Positions 45,803 to 59,200 of a DNA stretch of 64,000 bases are shown here, one piece after another. Location of the stretch: the NCBI GenBank assembly GCA_030847615.1, contig JAUMIR010000005.1, positions 170,466,596 to 170,530,595 of the forward strand, given 5' to 3'. Positions within the stretch are counted from its first letter, which is position 1. Each line of letters opens with the position of its first letter. The stretch comes from Gambelia wislizenii (taxonomy: Eukaryota > Chordata > Lepidosauria > Squamata > Crotaphytidae). A program made the position numbers and the translations under genes. The notes under the pieces are model-generated. The model ran no database searches, was not told where the DNA came from, and worked only from the letters and a program-made list of their open reading frames with translations.

Positions 45803-47699
45803 TACCTTGAGAATGGAATTAGAAAATAGCAAATAGAGGAGTTCTAGGGATGAACCATTTTCAATGTTTCACTCTCTACGATGATAGAAATTTGGGGACT
45901 GGAGGAACATTTCATTGAAAATGCTACACTAATAGCCCTACTTAAAAAAAAAAAAAAGACCTCCAAAGACACGAATTGGCTTTTCCCGTGAGAAAAATAT
46001 ACATAAACATACATGCACTTTGCTTTAGGAGGTTAATATTGCTTTTTAGCAGTTGATGCTGCATTATAAAGGTGCAAATCAGAACAGAATAGAACATCAG
46101 GAGATGAGTAAGGAGACTGGCCAAGACCTATCACAATGAGATTCCAAAGAACAGCTTTGAGGCAGCTTTAACAATTGGCAGTGCCACCACAAATTCAGGC
46201 ACAGCTGCAGGAAACACATTTTTTTTTTAAAAAAAATACATCCCAAGGACTGACTTTCAGGCCATGTAACCAGCAAGTGTGATTTCGCACTGAATAGGGC
46301 CAGGCCACAGGAGAGAAAAGATTAAGAATATCAAAGGGACACTTTTCTCCTCATTTTGCTCCCTTCTTGTTACACACTGGATTAAAAAAAAAAAAAAAGG
46401 GGGGGGGAACTATTTTGCTCAACATTCAATTTTGAGGAGAATTAAATTAGTCCAAAAACATTGTTCAGAATTAGAGGAGCAAAAGGGAGATTTCAGAAAC
46501 ACAGTGTGTGGCTCAGAGGTATTTTTCCCCATCAAAACCAAACTATAGAAAGCTTTAAAAAGGAACCATTATTGTACTCTGACCAACCAACAAATCAATT
46601 TCCTCCCGTCTTCTGATAAGTACTTCTGAGACTTTTCTGATTCAAAAAGCAATTTATCCCACAGATTGTACAGAAAGATGTTAGTTGAGACATTTAATGC
46701 ATTACTGGACTTTCCCCTGTAAGATTAGCCATTTTGTAGTCAGCCCGTCTTATGGGTACACAGGACAATTGACACATATTCCTTTCATTTGGAAAAGTTC
46801 ATTCCTTATAAAAGATCACAGAACAGTCCAAAATTAACATAGTTCTAATTTCAGAGCCTATTGTTATTTTTAAAAATCTCTGATTGCTATATTCCTTGGT
46901 ATGCAAGGACAGGTATGAAGACATGAAAAACCAAGGCAGTTTATTAACTTCTGATTCTTTTTTCTATCGGTAGATGAAAGGTGTATTTCACCAACACGAT
47001 GCCTGCCAAATAAGTACAGAGCCAAATTTATAACGGTGTCTGCTTTAGTTCTTAGTATCTGCATCTGTTGGGTTCAGCTCCTCACATAAACTTACTCTCC
47101 ACCCCCATAAGCTGAACAGGGGCTATATGGGATTCCTTTCACTACAAGAAGAGGAAAGTCAAAATATCACATAAGCAAGATTAACCAGTTAATTCTGCAT
47201 AAAATTTCCAACACCAGTTCAATTCTCTATTTCATTCACACCCATGATCGTAATTCTGCCTCCATCTGTAACTTGGAGGAAAGAGAGTCGGGAATACACT
47301 GTGAGAAGGGGAGGAAAAGCACCTTGTGATATAATAGGAAATTTTGTGAAGCATCAGACTGTGTCATAATGCAAAATGATCCATACAGGAAAGCTGGCTG
47401 AATAGTCAACCATGCACAATACTCAGAGGTCTACTCAATTCTATTCTGAACTGACTAAAGAATACATGAAGAAAATGCAAAGTGTCACACTTTGTGGAAA
47501 AAAATTGTATTTGATTTACAATTAACAGGATTTACAAACAATGACAAAATAAAACCAATTAGCAGGTTTGGATATCTTTGTTGATCAGACAGAAGGCAAG
47601 TACAGAAGCTTAGTTTGACACAGAACTCTTAGGTAAACTGCTCCAAACAATTTGTAGTTACTTACATTCCAGGAGTGTGGAGATGTGTATGCAGATGAA
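45803..47699. other. Repeat-poor sequence beyond the likely PLXNC1 3' UTR
   Basis: AT-rich, with short A runs at 45944 and 46384. I see no exon of a convergent neighbour gene. Confidence 0.35.
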
Positions 47700-49823
47700 A
47701 GCAAAAATTTATTATGAAAGAAAAACATGAAAAGTGACACCTTTACTTTTACTCTCCCCCTTCACTTCTACGAGAACTCACAATTTCCACTGTAACCAAT
47801 GAACTTTGCCATCTGTGTTACACAACTAGTGACTCACTCCATATAAATGAAGAAGAGACTACTAATACATTTGAGGACGAAACATCAGGACAAACGTTTA
47901 GATTAACTCCAGTTCAGGGAGAGCTAGCAAATGAAGCTCTGTTACTGTGTTAAGAGCCAAGAAAGTTTAAGGTGTCACAGGACAGGAACAGGACAGCAAC
48001 ACCAAAAGGTAATGAGTGTTGATCGCAGTGCTACAGGAAAAATGCTATTGAGCTGATGAAGAACTATGGTGAGAAATGAAAGCAACAGAGATTGCTTTTT
48101 TTCTTTTCTTTGTGCAACATAGCAATATAAGATAACGTACCAAGCTTTATCAAATTTCCTGGAAGCTGACTAATATTGTAAACACACATTACATCTTTGA
48201 CAAATTAATTTCCACAGCAAAGTTAATGATGCTTATTCCATCCATTGCAGCATTCCAAGGCTCAAGTGGTATTTTACGTTAGAAAGGGCATGGGATTTTT
48301 TTTTTACAATGAGTATTTTACATTATGGAAACAGCCTTTTTTGTTTATTGTTTTGAGGGGAAAATCCCAATAGTTATCTTCCTAGGATAGTGGAAAGAGT
48401 CATTTAAAAATCCTATGAGCCATTCCAACAAAAAGTATACATACTTGAATCATGTCAAACAGCACATTATTGGCAAGAAGCTAATTACAGGCATTCTGCT
48501 GGTCAATTTTCTCACAAAATTCAAACCACACATAAATATTTTTTTGATACGATTCTCTTTACAAAAGCATTCAGATCCACATAATTAGTACAAGTAAGGC
48601 ACATTAGCATATGTAATAAAACAATAAAAAAGAAAAGAAAGAAGAAAGGAAGGCCAATTTGACTATCTTGTCACTATTTCAAATTAGATTTTATCACTAG
48701 TGCTTTTCACCAGGGATCAGAGACTGTCTTCTCTTTAGAAGTTATACCAGATCTAGACATTTTTGGTTCTTGGATAACAGACCACCCACTATCATTCTCC
48801 CACTATTACTAAAGCAGCTCTGCTTATCCCATGGTGCTTTTATATAGCCAAAACTGACCTTGCTTTGGCTGAATACAGACTCTTGCCGGGGTACTTCTCC
48901 CCACAGTTTATAATCTGTGCGGCAGTAACAGTGCTGTGGGCAAGCATGAACAGTTCCTTCTCTGAAACAAGGAGAGACCAGCTTTGGCTAACTGGAGATA
49001 CCTGATTTTACTTTAACAACATGTTGAAGATGTTAAGTGCCTTCCATGTTCCCAGTGTTGGGACTCTATGTTGAAGCACATTCATGTGGTTGTTAAAGAT
49101 TTATATTCTTAGGGAAGATGTATCTTTCCAGAGAAAGGCTGAGGCCATCCCAATTAATCTACAGTATTGTCTGCTTCGACCCTGGTAAAATGGGCTTGAG
49201 AGCAGCAGTCACAACCATAGTTGTAGCACTTCATGTACATAAACCTCACTTTGTATATGTAAAAGATGCACAGTACCAAAATCCACTGCAATGCCTTAAA
49301 CAGGAAAGTCATAGCAAATGTGTCTTTTATTCTACTCATTATGAGCAAAATATAGACAACAGCATTTTCAAAAGAGTAGAAAAAATCTATTTCCAATTAT
49401 TAAAATTAAAATGGGGATATTGCATTAATTTTTTCCCAATATGCTATCACTTTTCTAGTACAAATATTGCTTAAAGTATAAAGAATGCTATAGGTAGTGA
49501 ATTTACTAGCATAACGAATTCTAAAAATGCTGATGTTTCAAGATTGTACTATTTGATTAAATGAGATATAACTTTACCCACCCAACCCCTAAGGACTTCC
49601 CTCATTTCCCACTGGAAATTCATTTACACACAACACAAAGTTTTAATTAGAAGCATAATTTACAGTAAAAACTCTTTACATTACAGCTTTGCTATAAAAA
49701 AGAAATCCTTTGTGTTTCATTTAAAGTTGTAATTACACATTAAAAAATAGAACACTATTTCCTTATTAGGAAGAATGAATTTACACATCCTCAGATCAGA
49801 CTTCTTTACTGCAGCTTTTAAAA
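47700..49823 (-). other. PLXNC1: Probable PLXNC1 3' UTR
   Basis: Below the stop codon lies AT-rich sequence in which I recognise no transposon, unlike most of the window, as expected of a transcribed 3' UTR. Minus-strand AATAAA hexamers occur at 49331-49326, 48349-48344, 47713-47708 and 46945-46940. The last two would give a UTR of 2.1-2.9 kb. The end cannot be fixed without transcript data. Confidence 0.4.
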
Positions 49824-49928
49824 TCAAAGGTCAGTCACTTTATTCTCTAAAGCAGCTGCTATCTGTTGTAATCGAAAAGCAAGCTGCATTTTTTGTGCAG
49901 CTGGGTCCTCTTCTAGTGCATTTATGAT
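49824..49928 (-). CDS. PLXNC1: PLXNC1 last coding exon with stop and VTDL C-terminus
   Basis: The exon opens after TTTCCCACCAG at 49928, in phase 0, with [18 protein letters not shown] and ends [16 protein letters not shown] then TGA (49826-49824). VTDL fits a class I PDZ ligand (S/T-x-hydrophobic); in plexin-Bs this tail binds PDZ-RhoGEF/LARG. Whether the C-type tail binds the same partners is inference. Confidence 0.95.
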   Translation of the reverse strand: MINALEEDPAAQKMQLAFRLQQIAAALENKVTDL

Positions 49929-52900
49929 CTGGTGGGAAAGAAAGAAGAGCAAAGATTGAGAACGAGAGACAGTAGTCAAGAAACTGCACTTCAGCTTTTG
50001 TTGTCATGGTCTCAGCCTAATCCTGAAGAAATTTACAAGGAGGTAAGACCTATGAAGGATCTTATTTTCACACTACAATATTATTCACATTACAATATTA
50101 CCCACAACAAAGAATTGAAGTTTTATTGCAGATAGACATATCTCTTAACGCCCTTAACTAGAAACGTTTGGAATATCTGACAGGCTCGGGAACCTATACA
50201 AGTTTGGAAGATTTCAATATATGAAAGAAGAGTCAAGGGTTGCAAAAAACTTGAATTCTTTTCTGGTTGGATTGCAATTTCAGTTTCTTAACTAACCTAG
50301 CACTAGCCCCCCCCACCCCAGGTTCAAATATCAACAGGATATTTTGTTCTTAGGAATGAAGAAAGTTATCAGAGGAAAGGATCATGAGAAGCTTACAAGA
50401 AAAATCATTTGGTGGGTAAAGTTGGAGGATGAGCATCTTTTATGGTTGGTGTACCTTCCTGTCCACCTGTGAACGATTCTGCCTTTTCCAATGTTCTCCC
50501 GTTCAATCCAGTGGTGCCAAGTTATTCCATTAGACTGAATAGGTGGGAAAACATAAATGGCTACACAGGCAAATAGCCATTCCTGAGGCGAAAAGGTCTT
50601 TAAGTGCAGAGAACCTTCTTGCCTGAAGGGTCTTGTATGTGGTGGGTGTGTCTCTATCTCTCCACATTTTCTGCTCATGCATCCTACTTTGTAGAGTCAG
50701 GAGAAATCTCCCCAGGAAACTAAGGGTCAGTCTAGACAAGCGAATAAAATGTGGATTGGTGTACACATACGCCAATTCACAGCAGCTTTCATCTGTCTCA
50801 AATGATTTTTTTTTTGCAAGGTCACTGGTGTGCAAAGCTATCTGTGTTTGCTGTTCACATGGAGACATGCCAGCGAATCAAGATGGCAGGTGCTAGTGAA
50901 TTACTCACAGTTTTATGCTCCTCAAATTGCCCCAGCCAAACAGTATTTTTTTTTAAAAAAAAAACCCTAAATCCAAGGTACGGAAGATCGATGTTCTGCT
51001 CAAATAATGAAAAAAAAGAAGGAAAAAAAAGGCTGTTTCATCACCTCAGTGCATGATCGCTATGGTGACAATCCAACATGGTGGTTCTGGGATCTGCCTT
51101 CTTAGCAAGCTTCACTCCCTGTGCATGTCCAACTAATCATATACCCTCTTCAGCAATGTGCTACGATGTGATTTGGTTGTCCTAACATGTGGGAGTGCAC
51201 ATTTTTCCCGCAGTTGTAAAAAAATGTGGGAAAAGTCCTAGAGGCTTTTGCTGCAGACTTTCCCCAAATATTGCTGTCCCTCCCTCCAAAAGTGATGGAA
51301 TGCTATGGGACCCCATTTGGACACATGGGATTCCCTGCAGATTCCATGAAGATTTATTTCACCATCTGGACTACTCCTAAGCAATAACCAATTGTCAGAA
51401 GTTGGGGGTTATCACTGAGTCTCATTCAGACTGGCTTGGAAATCAGCCAAACTATTTGAGGAAGCACCTTGGTTCACATCTGAGCCAAACTGATGTGAGC
51501 CAGAGTGGATTGCCCATCTGTAACTTTTATGGTTCAAGGATGAACACCGCACAGATAGGAATCAGTTTATAAGAACCACTGCTGAATAAAATTACTACTA
51601 GAAATAAATAAAAAGTTGTGGTATAACTGCAACACTTCTTTTTCAATATCTGTTTATCTTGTTTCAGGTTGTCTACACACAACTTTAGATGAATCTACAG
51701 ATAAAGTTAACACCTGGCTGAATTGTATGTGTGCACATTAATGCATATGTATAATATGTGTCATGCCATGTCAAGTAGCATCTGTTTGTTAGTAAGCCCT
51801 ACTACTCCCTCCCCACAGCATCTCATAACTGGAAATATTGGGACACTTTTTGGGGTCAGGTTGGCCAGGGTAAACCAAAGGTCAGTTGGAGGCCACAGTG
51901 ACCTGGGATACATCTAGAAATATAATGGTAAGAATGCCCAAGTTAGGATTATGCGGAAAGTCCCTTAATAAACACAGTTGTTAAGGAGGTATGTGCTGAT
52001 CCTTTCTTCTAGCCCTGGGCATTTCAACACTTATTCAATCAAACAATTTAGTGACCATTCCTTAATCTATTCCAATAACCCCTCTGGTCCAACCTTGCGA
52101 GGTTGTCACAACCCATCAATTTCCATCTCTCAGCAATTAAAGCAATCAGTTGAGTTTTGGTTTCCTTTGTCTATCCTATGGGGAAGCCATCCAGGCTTTG
52201 TCATAAACAGAGTACCCCTTCAGGATAAGAAATCGCGTATAAATATTAGTCCCCCAACAATAGTAAAGTGTGCCACAGATGGACACTGATACTTTTCCGG
52301 ATCCTTTGTGCTACCTTCAGATGCCAGACTGAGCATCTTCGCTGCACGGAACCCTTCTCTTCAAGACCGGTAACTATAAACCTATCGTCCTGGACCTCTC
52401 TTTATCTAACCTCCCAGCCTTTCTTTCCAAGAACCTTGTATGGTTCTTAAGAGTACATGTTTTGTGTGCTAGCATATCCCCTGTATTATTTACAATAAAA
52501 ATACTTTATTTCACTTTAGCTGGAGTGCTCTCTACAGTTAGTACTGGTATACACAGGTGAAAAGATCCCTGAAGTTACCTTCCTCTTGCAGGCTTTCATT
52601 TGAACTAATGATTCCCCTCAGATAATAACAGAGATTTTGGTATCGTTGGTGGAGCTCTAAAGCAACCTCTCCCACCTCTTAGGATATCAAGTTTGTGTAT
52701 CTGCCTATGTATCTCTCTATCTGTTTATACTTATTCTGCAAGCTGATTAAAAGAAAAGCTACACTGTATGGAAATCAGCCCATTTCATACCATTTGATTT
52801 GCCCTGGTCATCAGCCTTGCAGATGACCAGAGACTTGGTTTTTAATTTGGTGTTGTTTGTTTTTTATTTCTCCCTGATTTTATTGTTATACTTTATTCCT

Positions 52901-52995
52901 TTGCAGTACCTTGTATTATCTTGATTATTAATTTTAGTCTTATCCATCTCTAGACTGTGTAAGCCATACTGAGATTCTGTCAGGGAAACATGGCA

Positions 52996-53039
<44 letters not shown>

Positions 53040-56000
53040 AACACATCGAAACTGCTTTTTGGTTTGATATTAGCAAGCTTCTCATTAAAAACAAAGAAAC
53101 AAAATCCCCAAACCTGACTAATATATTCTTTACAATTTTGCATTTAATCCTGTGCTCTGGAAAAACAAAATGCTTATAGTTGAGTGTTGGCGATGGCTCT
53201 GCCAACACAATATTCTCTTCAGACGATAATGTGCATTATTTATTTCAGTATATGTTAAGATAACCTTCTTCTGCATTTGGGGGCCCTCTTGCTCATTCTA
53301 TTGAGGAGACCCCAAGGTTCTGAGGGCAACACAGCACAACTCCTAAATATGAACAATTCTCTGTCTCCTTCCCCAGTTGCTATTAATGAACATGCATCCA
53401 TGAGGCCAGCTATACTGATTATGCACATCACTACATTGCATTTTTCGGAGCATACTTTCAAAATGCCTTGGCTGTAACACCCATTTTCTTCCTGGTGTAT
53501 CAGAACTGCAGTCCCTCTGTAAGAACCAAGCACCAGGTAAGCCAGGAACTCACGTCTGTCATCTACTAGTTTGTTGATCTTTTCCCTTGCTGGTGATCCT
53601 TTTATAGGCTAATAAAAGTTATTTCAGTTGTGGAAACTTACCTCATCATAGTATTTGTTAGTATACTGGTAAAGCTGGTGTAAAGCCACAAGGGTGTTTA
53701 ATGAGTCTGTGTGTGCCTATTAAATTAAACAAGAAGAAAAAGAATGCGTCAGGGCATAGGCTTTGCTGCTTAAGAACTTTAATGAAACATATATAGGTGC
53801 CCCAGACATGATGCAAATCCCTTTTCCATATCCCAGCTTTGGTTCTTAAATCTTTTATTAGCTGTCTGGCTCAGTGAGGAAGTGAAACTGATGATTTTCA
53901 GAATTCTCAGGCCTAGGTTTCCTGCTGGATCTGTTACAGCCACCACACTGTTTTCCCCATCAATGAAAGTGGAATATATATGCATCCTAAGCAGTTCTCA
54001 GTCAAATCATAGGTTATCTCCAGACATGTCTACAGACCATATGGGCAAATGCTCCAAAAAGCATAAGCAACATCTCGTTAAGAATCTAATAGCATCCCTG
54101 CTGGATCAGATCAAATGTTTGTCTAGTCCAGTATGCTATGTGCCATAGTGCTTGAAGTGCTGATTACCATAGTGGAAGTCCATAAATAGGACATGAGCCC
54201 AGGAGCCATTTACTGTTAGAGAGGAAAGAAGCTTGCTTCCTCTACTTCTGGAAGCAGCATATATTTAGAGCTTGGAGAACTTAGCATTTTGTTGGAGAAG
54301 TTACTTTTTGTATCACAACCCTCAGAATCCTCTAGAAAGCTTGGCCAGGAATCTTGGACTATAGTGTAAAAAAGTAACTTTAACAAGCTCTGTATATATA
54401 TTCATCATGGTTTAGTAACAATGATAATCTTACACCTCCACAAATCTACTTCTTTTATTGTTGTTGTTATGTACCTTCAAGTTGGCTCTGACTTATGGCA
54501 ACCCTGTCATAGGATTTTCTTGGCAAGATTTGTTCAGAGGAAGTCTGTCATGGCCTTCCTCCAGGGTTTGTATATACTATCAAAAACTCCAAATCCCCTG
54601 GTGAATCCCCTGAATCTACGGTGATCAGGTCACACATGGCATGACCTTTCCCCAAATCTGGAGTGATCTAGCCACACATCACATGGCCCAGATTCAGGGC
54701 ATTCCATGGTATTTGGAGTATGTGGGATTTGGGGTTTTCTCTGCATTTTTGTCCACTGCCACAGCTGCCACCACCACCATGACCATTTTTAAAGCTGAGT
54801 AGGCAGTTGCTGGCCAAAGGGAGTTTTTCTTCCTTCCCCTGGCTTGGCAGCACTGCCTCTGCCCACTCTCTGCTTGCCTGTTGCTTCCTTCAAGCACTTC
54901 CATCAGTTTCTTCAAGTGACTCTTTCTGCAATGGGAGAGCAAAAGAGCAGTTGGAGAGAGTGTTGCCAAGCCAGGGGGAGGAAGAAACCCTCTCCCTTCA
55001 GCCAGCAAGTGCCTCCTGAGCTTTAAATCATGGTTGTGGTGGCTGAAACTCTGCAGGAATAGTGAAGACAAAGTACACTACATCCTTGTGGAGAATAGTA
55101 ATGTGCAGGGCTTCAGGAGGATGTGGGGGCGTTCAGGCAGAACCTCAGTTTTTGTCCCATGTGTAGACAAGCCCTTAGACCAAGTATGACTTGCCCCAGG
55201 TCACCCAAGAGGGTTTCCATACCTGAATGGGGATTTAAACCCTGATCTCTCAGAGTCCCAGTCCAATACTCAAAATCATTATGCTGTTCCTGCTAATACT
55301 CATAACTGAATAAGAAGAGTTGAGATTTAAATTAGTTCTATTTAAGTTGCACACTTTTGCAACCCTTTTCATTTTTTGTTCCAGCTTTAAAAAGAGGAAA
55401 AATACAGCTAAGCAAACAAATGATACAGAAGCTCTCTCTATTTTTATTTGAACTGAATTTAAATTATCCTTCAGAATGCAGCACATGCAATTCACTGAAT
55501 AAAGCCATTTTTAAGCTGGTCATGGTTCCACACACCCCCAAGAGCCTAAAACACAGCAAGAACATTATTGTTTTCTTTATGCCATTGTATAAATCTAAGC
55601 TATTAGGAATTCTAAACTCTTGGAAACAAAGAAGTGAATAGCAACAACCAAAGTGTGTATGTTGTACATAAACAAATTGCTGAAATCACTTTCGGGAAAA
55701 GGACCTTAATGAGATATCTAAATGTCTTTAAAATCAATAGTTCACAAATAATACAACACAGCATAATTGTATGAAAAAGATAATTCAGGGGATTCTAGAG
55801 AACAGGTATAACTTATAATTGGACATGAGCAGACAATGAGCAATGTGATAAAAACGAATAATGAGAAGTTAAATGTGCAAGATGACACTTCATCCAAGAT
55901 TCCAGGGGAAGAGTTCCAATATTATACTCACCCTAGAGATTTCTGCTAAATGTGTATTCATATCCTGGTCACTCACTTGTACCATTTGGCGAATACCTTT

Positions 56001-56250
56001 GTAATAACTAGAAACAAAAATATTTTTAGTTGATGCAATGTGTTTTTAAAAATACATTTATGCTTTGCAGTGATTTTATGACCACAGCTTTCAGGGATAC
56101 TTGGATGACTTCAATGGAAGTATCTGTACAAAGTTGACTTGATCTGGACTTCTGAGATGAAATTTAGAACTTTGCTATCATCTGGCTTTCTCACATCTAA
56201 GAATGTTGCAGTAAAGTCCACAGGAGTTTACATATCAAAATAGTCAGTTA

Positions 56251-56289
<39 letters not shown>

Positions 56290-59200
56290 ATTTTTATTTT
56301 AAAATTGTAGACTAATGAAGAAATGGCACAGATATTGGAGTAAGAAACTAGAAGCAGACTGATTCATGTACCCCTAAAATGTTTCTGTAATGCTGCATCC
56401 CATCAATCATCCTTTGCAGCACTAGATGGAAGGTTTTGTTTCTTCTTTGGTTAAACTTGTAATGGGCTTAATCCATCAAGCACAGCTACCACAAAACACC
56501 ATTTATTTCAACAGGCCATGCATGGCAGCAAGGGAAACATATATTGCAGCTGAGTAGTAAAACCTGATGTGGAATCTTTCCCTAAACATCTGGACAGATG
56601 AGTTTATGCCTCAAAGTTTCTCTTTTGTTATTCCTACATCACTGCACGGCAATGTATATGACTGGGTAACAAGAGAGTAGAAAAAAAGTGCTTTGTTGAA
56701 CTACACTTTTTTTCCTGGCACAGAAGAATGAGCTAGAAACATACAAGCAATAACATTTAAAGCTCATGTTGCTTAAATCTGCTATGGGAGTGTTTTTAAT
56801 TTTAGCTTATCTTCTTCTGTTTTCAAACGGCTTATGTTTTTAAATAATTGTCTGCTACAGTGTAATTTGTATTTTTAATTATTTTTTTATTCTACTGCTA
56901 ATGAACTTGTGGATTTTTTTTGTTCTTATATAGAAAACTATATTTTAATGAACCATTGTTTGTGGTGTTCCATACAGATGTGCATAAATATGAATAAAAT
57001 ACTTTGAAAGTATATTCTTAACACAATGATTAACCAAGTGAGGGAGATTTCAAGCTGACACATGATCAGGGTTATTTGCTTGCCGACTGTGTCCCATCAT
57101 CAGGGATCAGTGTAGTAGAAGCACTGAGAACTATGGGAATATGACCCACCTAGAACAATCATCCTAGCAGATAATTCACCATAGCACAACTGATGCAGAG
57201 TTTGACCATTAAAAAATAGATTTACTATTGATCCAAAGTGTAATAGATCCACAAGAACAGCAAGTATTTACTAACCTAGATAAAGTCTGACACATTAATA
57301 CGCAATTTTATTTGATCTGGTTAAATAGACATCTGATTTGAAAATGCATATGGCTGGCTAGCAGAAAACCATGATAATGGCTACTGAGACCCATCACAGT
57401 CTATAGATCTCTCTCTTTCTTTTAATTTACTTAGGATGAACTGGACTTTATGCATCATGCCACATACATGACTTAATTTCAAGCAGCGTTTTAATTCATG
57501 TGAATCACTCTTAGGTAACTTCTTTTCTCACAGTCACCTATTAGGAAAAAAACAGGTATACATTCTAAGTGTGACAGAAGTACTTTGAACACACATTCTC
57601 CACTCCAGAAAACAAAGGCTGCAAATACATTGTCCAAACCACTTCTGCACCCTTTAGAATATAATCATAGCCCTTTTAGAAAGGTCAGGCAAGCATACCT
57701 TTTGTGGAATATTTCTCATCCAACTCCACTTTTTATTTCTAGTGTGCAAAATATTATGAAGAAACTACTTTATTAAACTACATTGAATGAAGTCAACTTA
57801 ATCTAGTGAAATTTAATAAACTTTCCTCTAAATCAGTGGTTCCCAAATTTTGGTCCTCCAGGTGTTTTGGATTTCAGCTCTCAGAAGCTTAGCCAGCTTG
57901 GGCGACAGTCAGGAATTCTGGCAGCTGAAGTCCAAAATATCTGGAGGGAAAAGTTTGGGAACCACTGCTCTAAATGATGGCACCCTATCAGAAAGGGACT
58001 GGGACCCTGCAACAGACATAAACAAACCTCTCTCTTTACTTACTCTTCTACCATCTTCTTATATGTAGAGATCTCTTTTGCATAAAGTAACTTGTTACTT
58101 GGAGAGTCCTGAAAAAGAGAAAACAGGCAAAGCTGAGTTATACAGGGCTCATCTACATAGGCCAGAATATGTCAGCTCCCCACTGGCGTATTCCATCTGC
58201 ATTTCTGGCCCATTCCTCCTCCCTTACCAGCACAAAACAAGCCAGAGTACAGACAAGCACGCTGGCCTGTCCCTGCAGCCACCATTGCTGCCCTTCGTGT
58301 GGCACTCTCTGATGTCAAGAAGCAGGCCCACAGAACGTGAGCAAAACCCCCTGGTGTGACTAGCCTTTGATATGGAAGAGCAAGGTAGAAGGCAGCTGCT
58401 GCAACAGGCCAGTGTGCTAGAATGGGCTCATGAGGTCACATGGGGCCCAATCCAATTTTTTTTGCCAGCAGGAATTGATTTAAACATGTATTTTTTTTAA
58501 AAAAAAACCCAAAACACTGTAACGGGCCCCACCCCATCTTCCCCCGGGGTTGTGATGACTGCCTGGGGGCAAAATGGGGCAAAAGCCCTGAATTGTCAGG
58601 ATTGCAGGGATCCAAGACAGGGGCAAGATGGGGTACATAGCCCATGTAGACAAGCATGTTACAGATATGTGTTGCTGGACAAACGATTCATTCCAATGAA
58701 GTGCGTGCTACTGTTGTGTTAGGGAAGCAGACTGTTGTGGTACTTGTGTTGTATAAGCATTCTCTGACCCAGAAACAAATGCAGTGAATGTGTTATTCAA
58801 ACACTTTTGAATCCCCAACGAGGCTGGGGACATCTGGGTCTTGTAGTCTAGAGGCTCTGAAGGAGCATAGGTTGCACAATGCACCGAGGCGAAACTCACA
58901 TGACATGTAAAGAACTGCTCTTCCCTAAGTACAAGGGTGGGGAAGAAACCATACCTGCACCATGCCTCTTTTGTGGGAAAGAGCCATTCTCTCTCTTTTT
59001 CATTAGGTTAAGTTTGCCACAAGGGTAACCAGGTAGAAGGAAAAGCTCATGACATTTTTAAGATTTAAGGGGGACACTGTAGGAACATAGAAATGGTGGC
59101 AGTAGTGGATTTCTGGGTAGCAGTAATGGTAGGACAGATGCTCCTTAACAAAGAATTTATATTACACCATTATAACAGTTCACTATCACTTTAACTGTCA

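Noticed and set aside
58078..58359. 93-codon plus-strand frame near a plexin exon
   Set aside because: It overlaps the antisense of the exon 58044-58108 and a TIR element; no homology.
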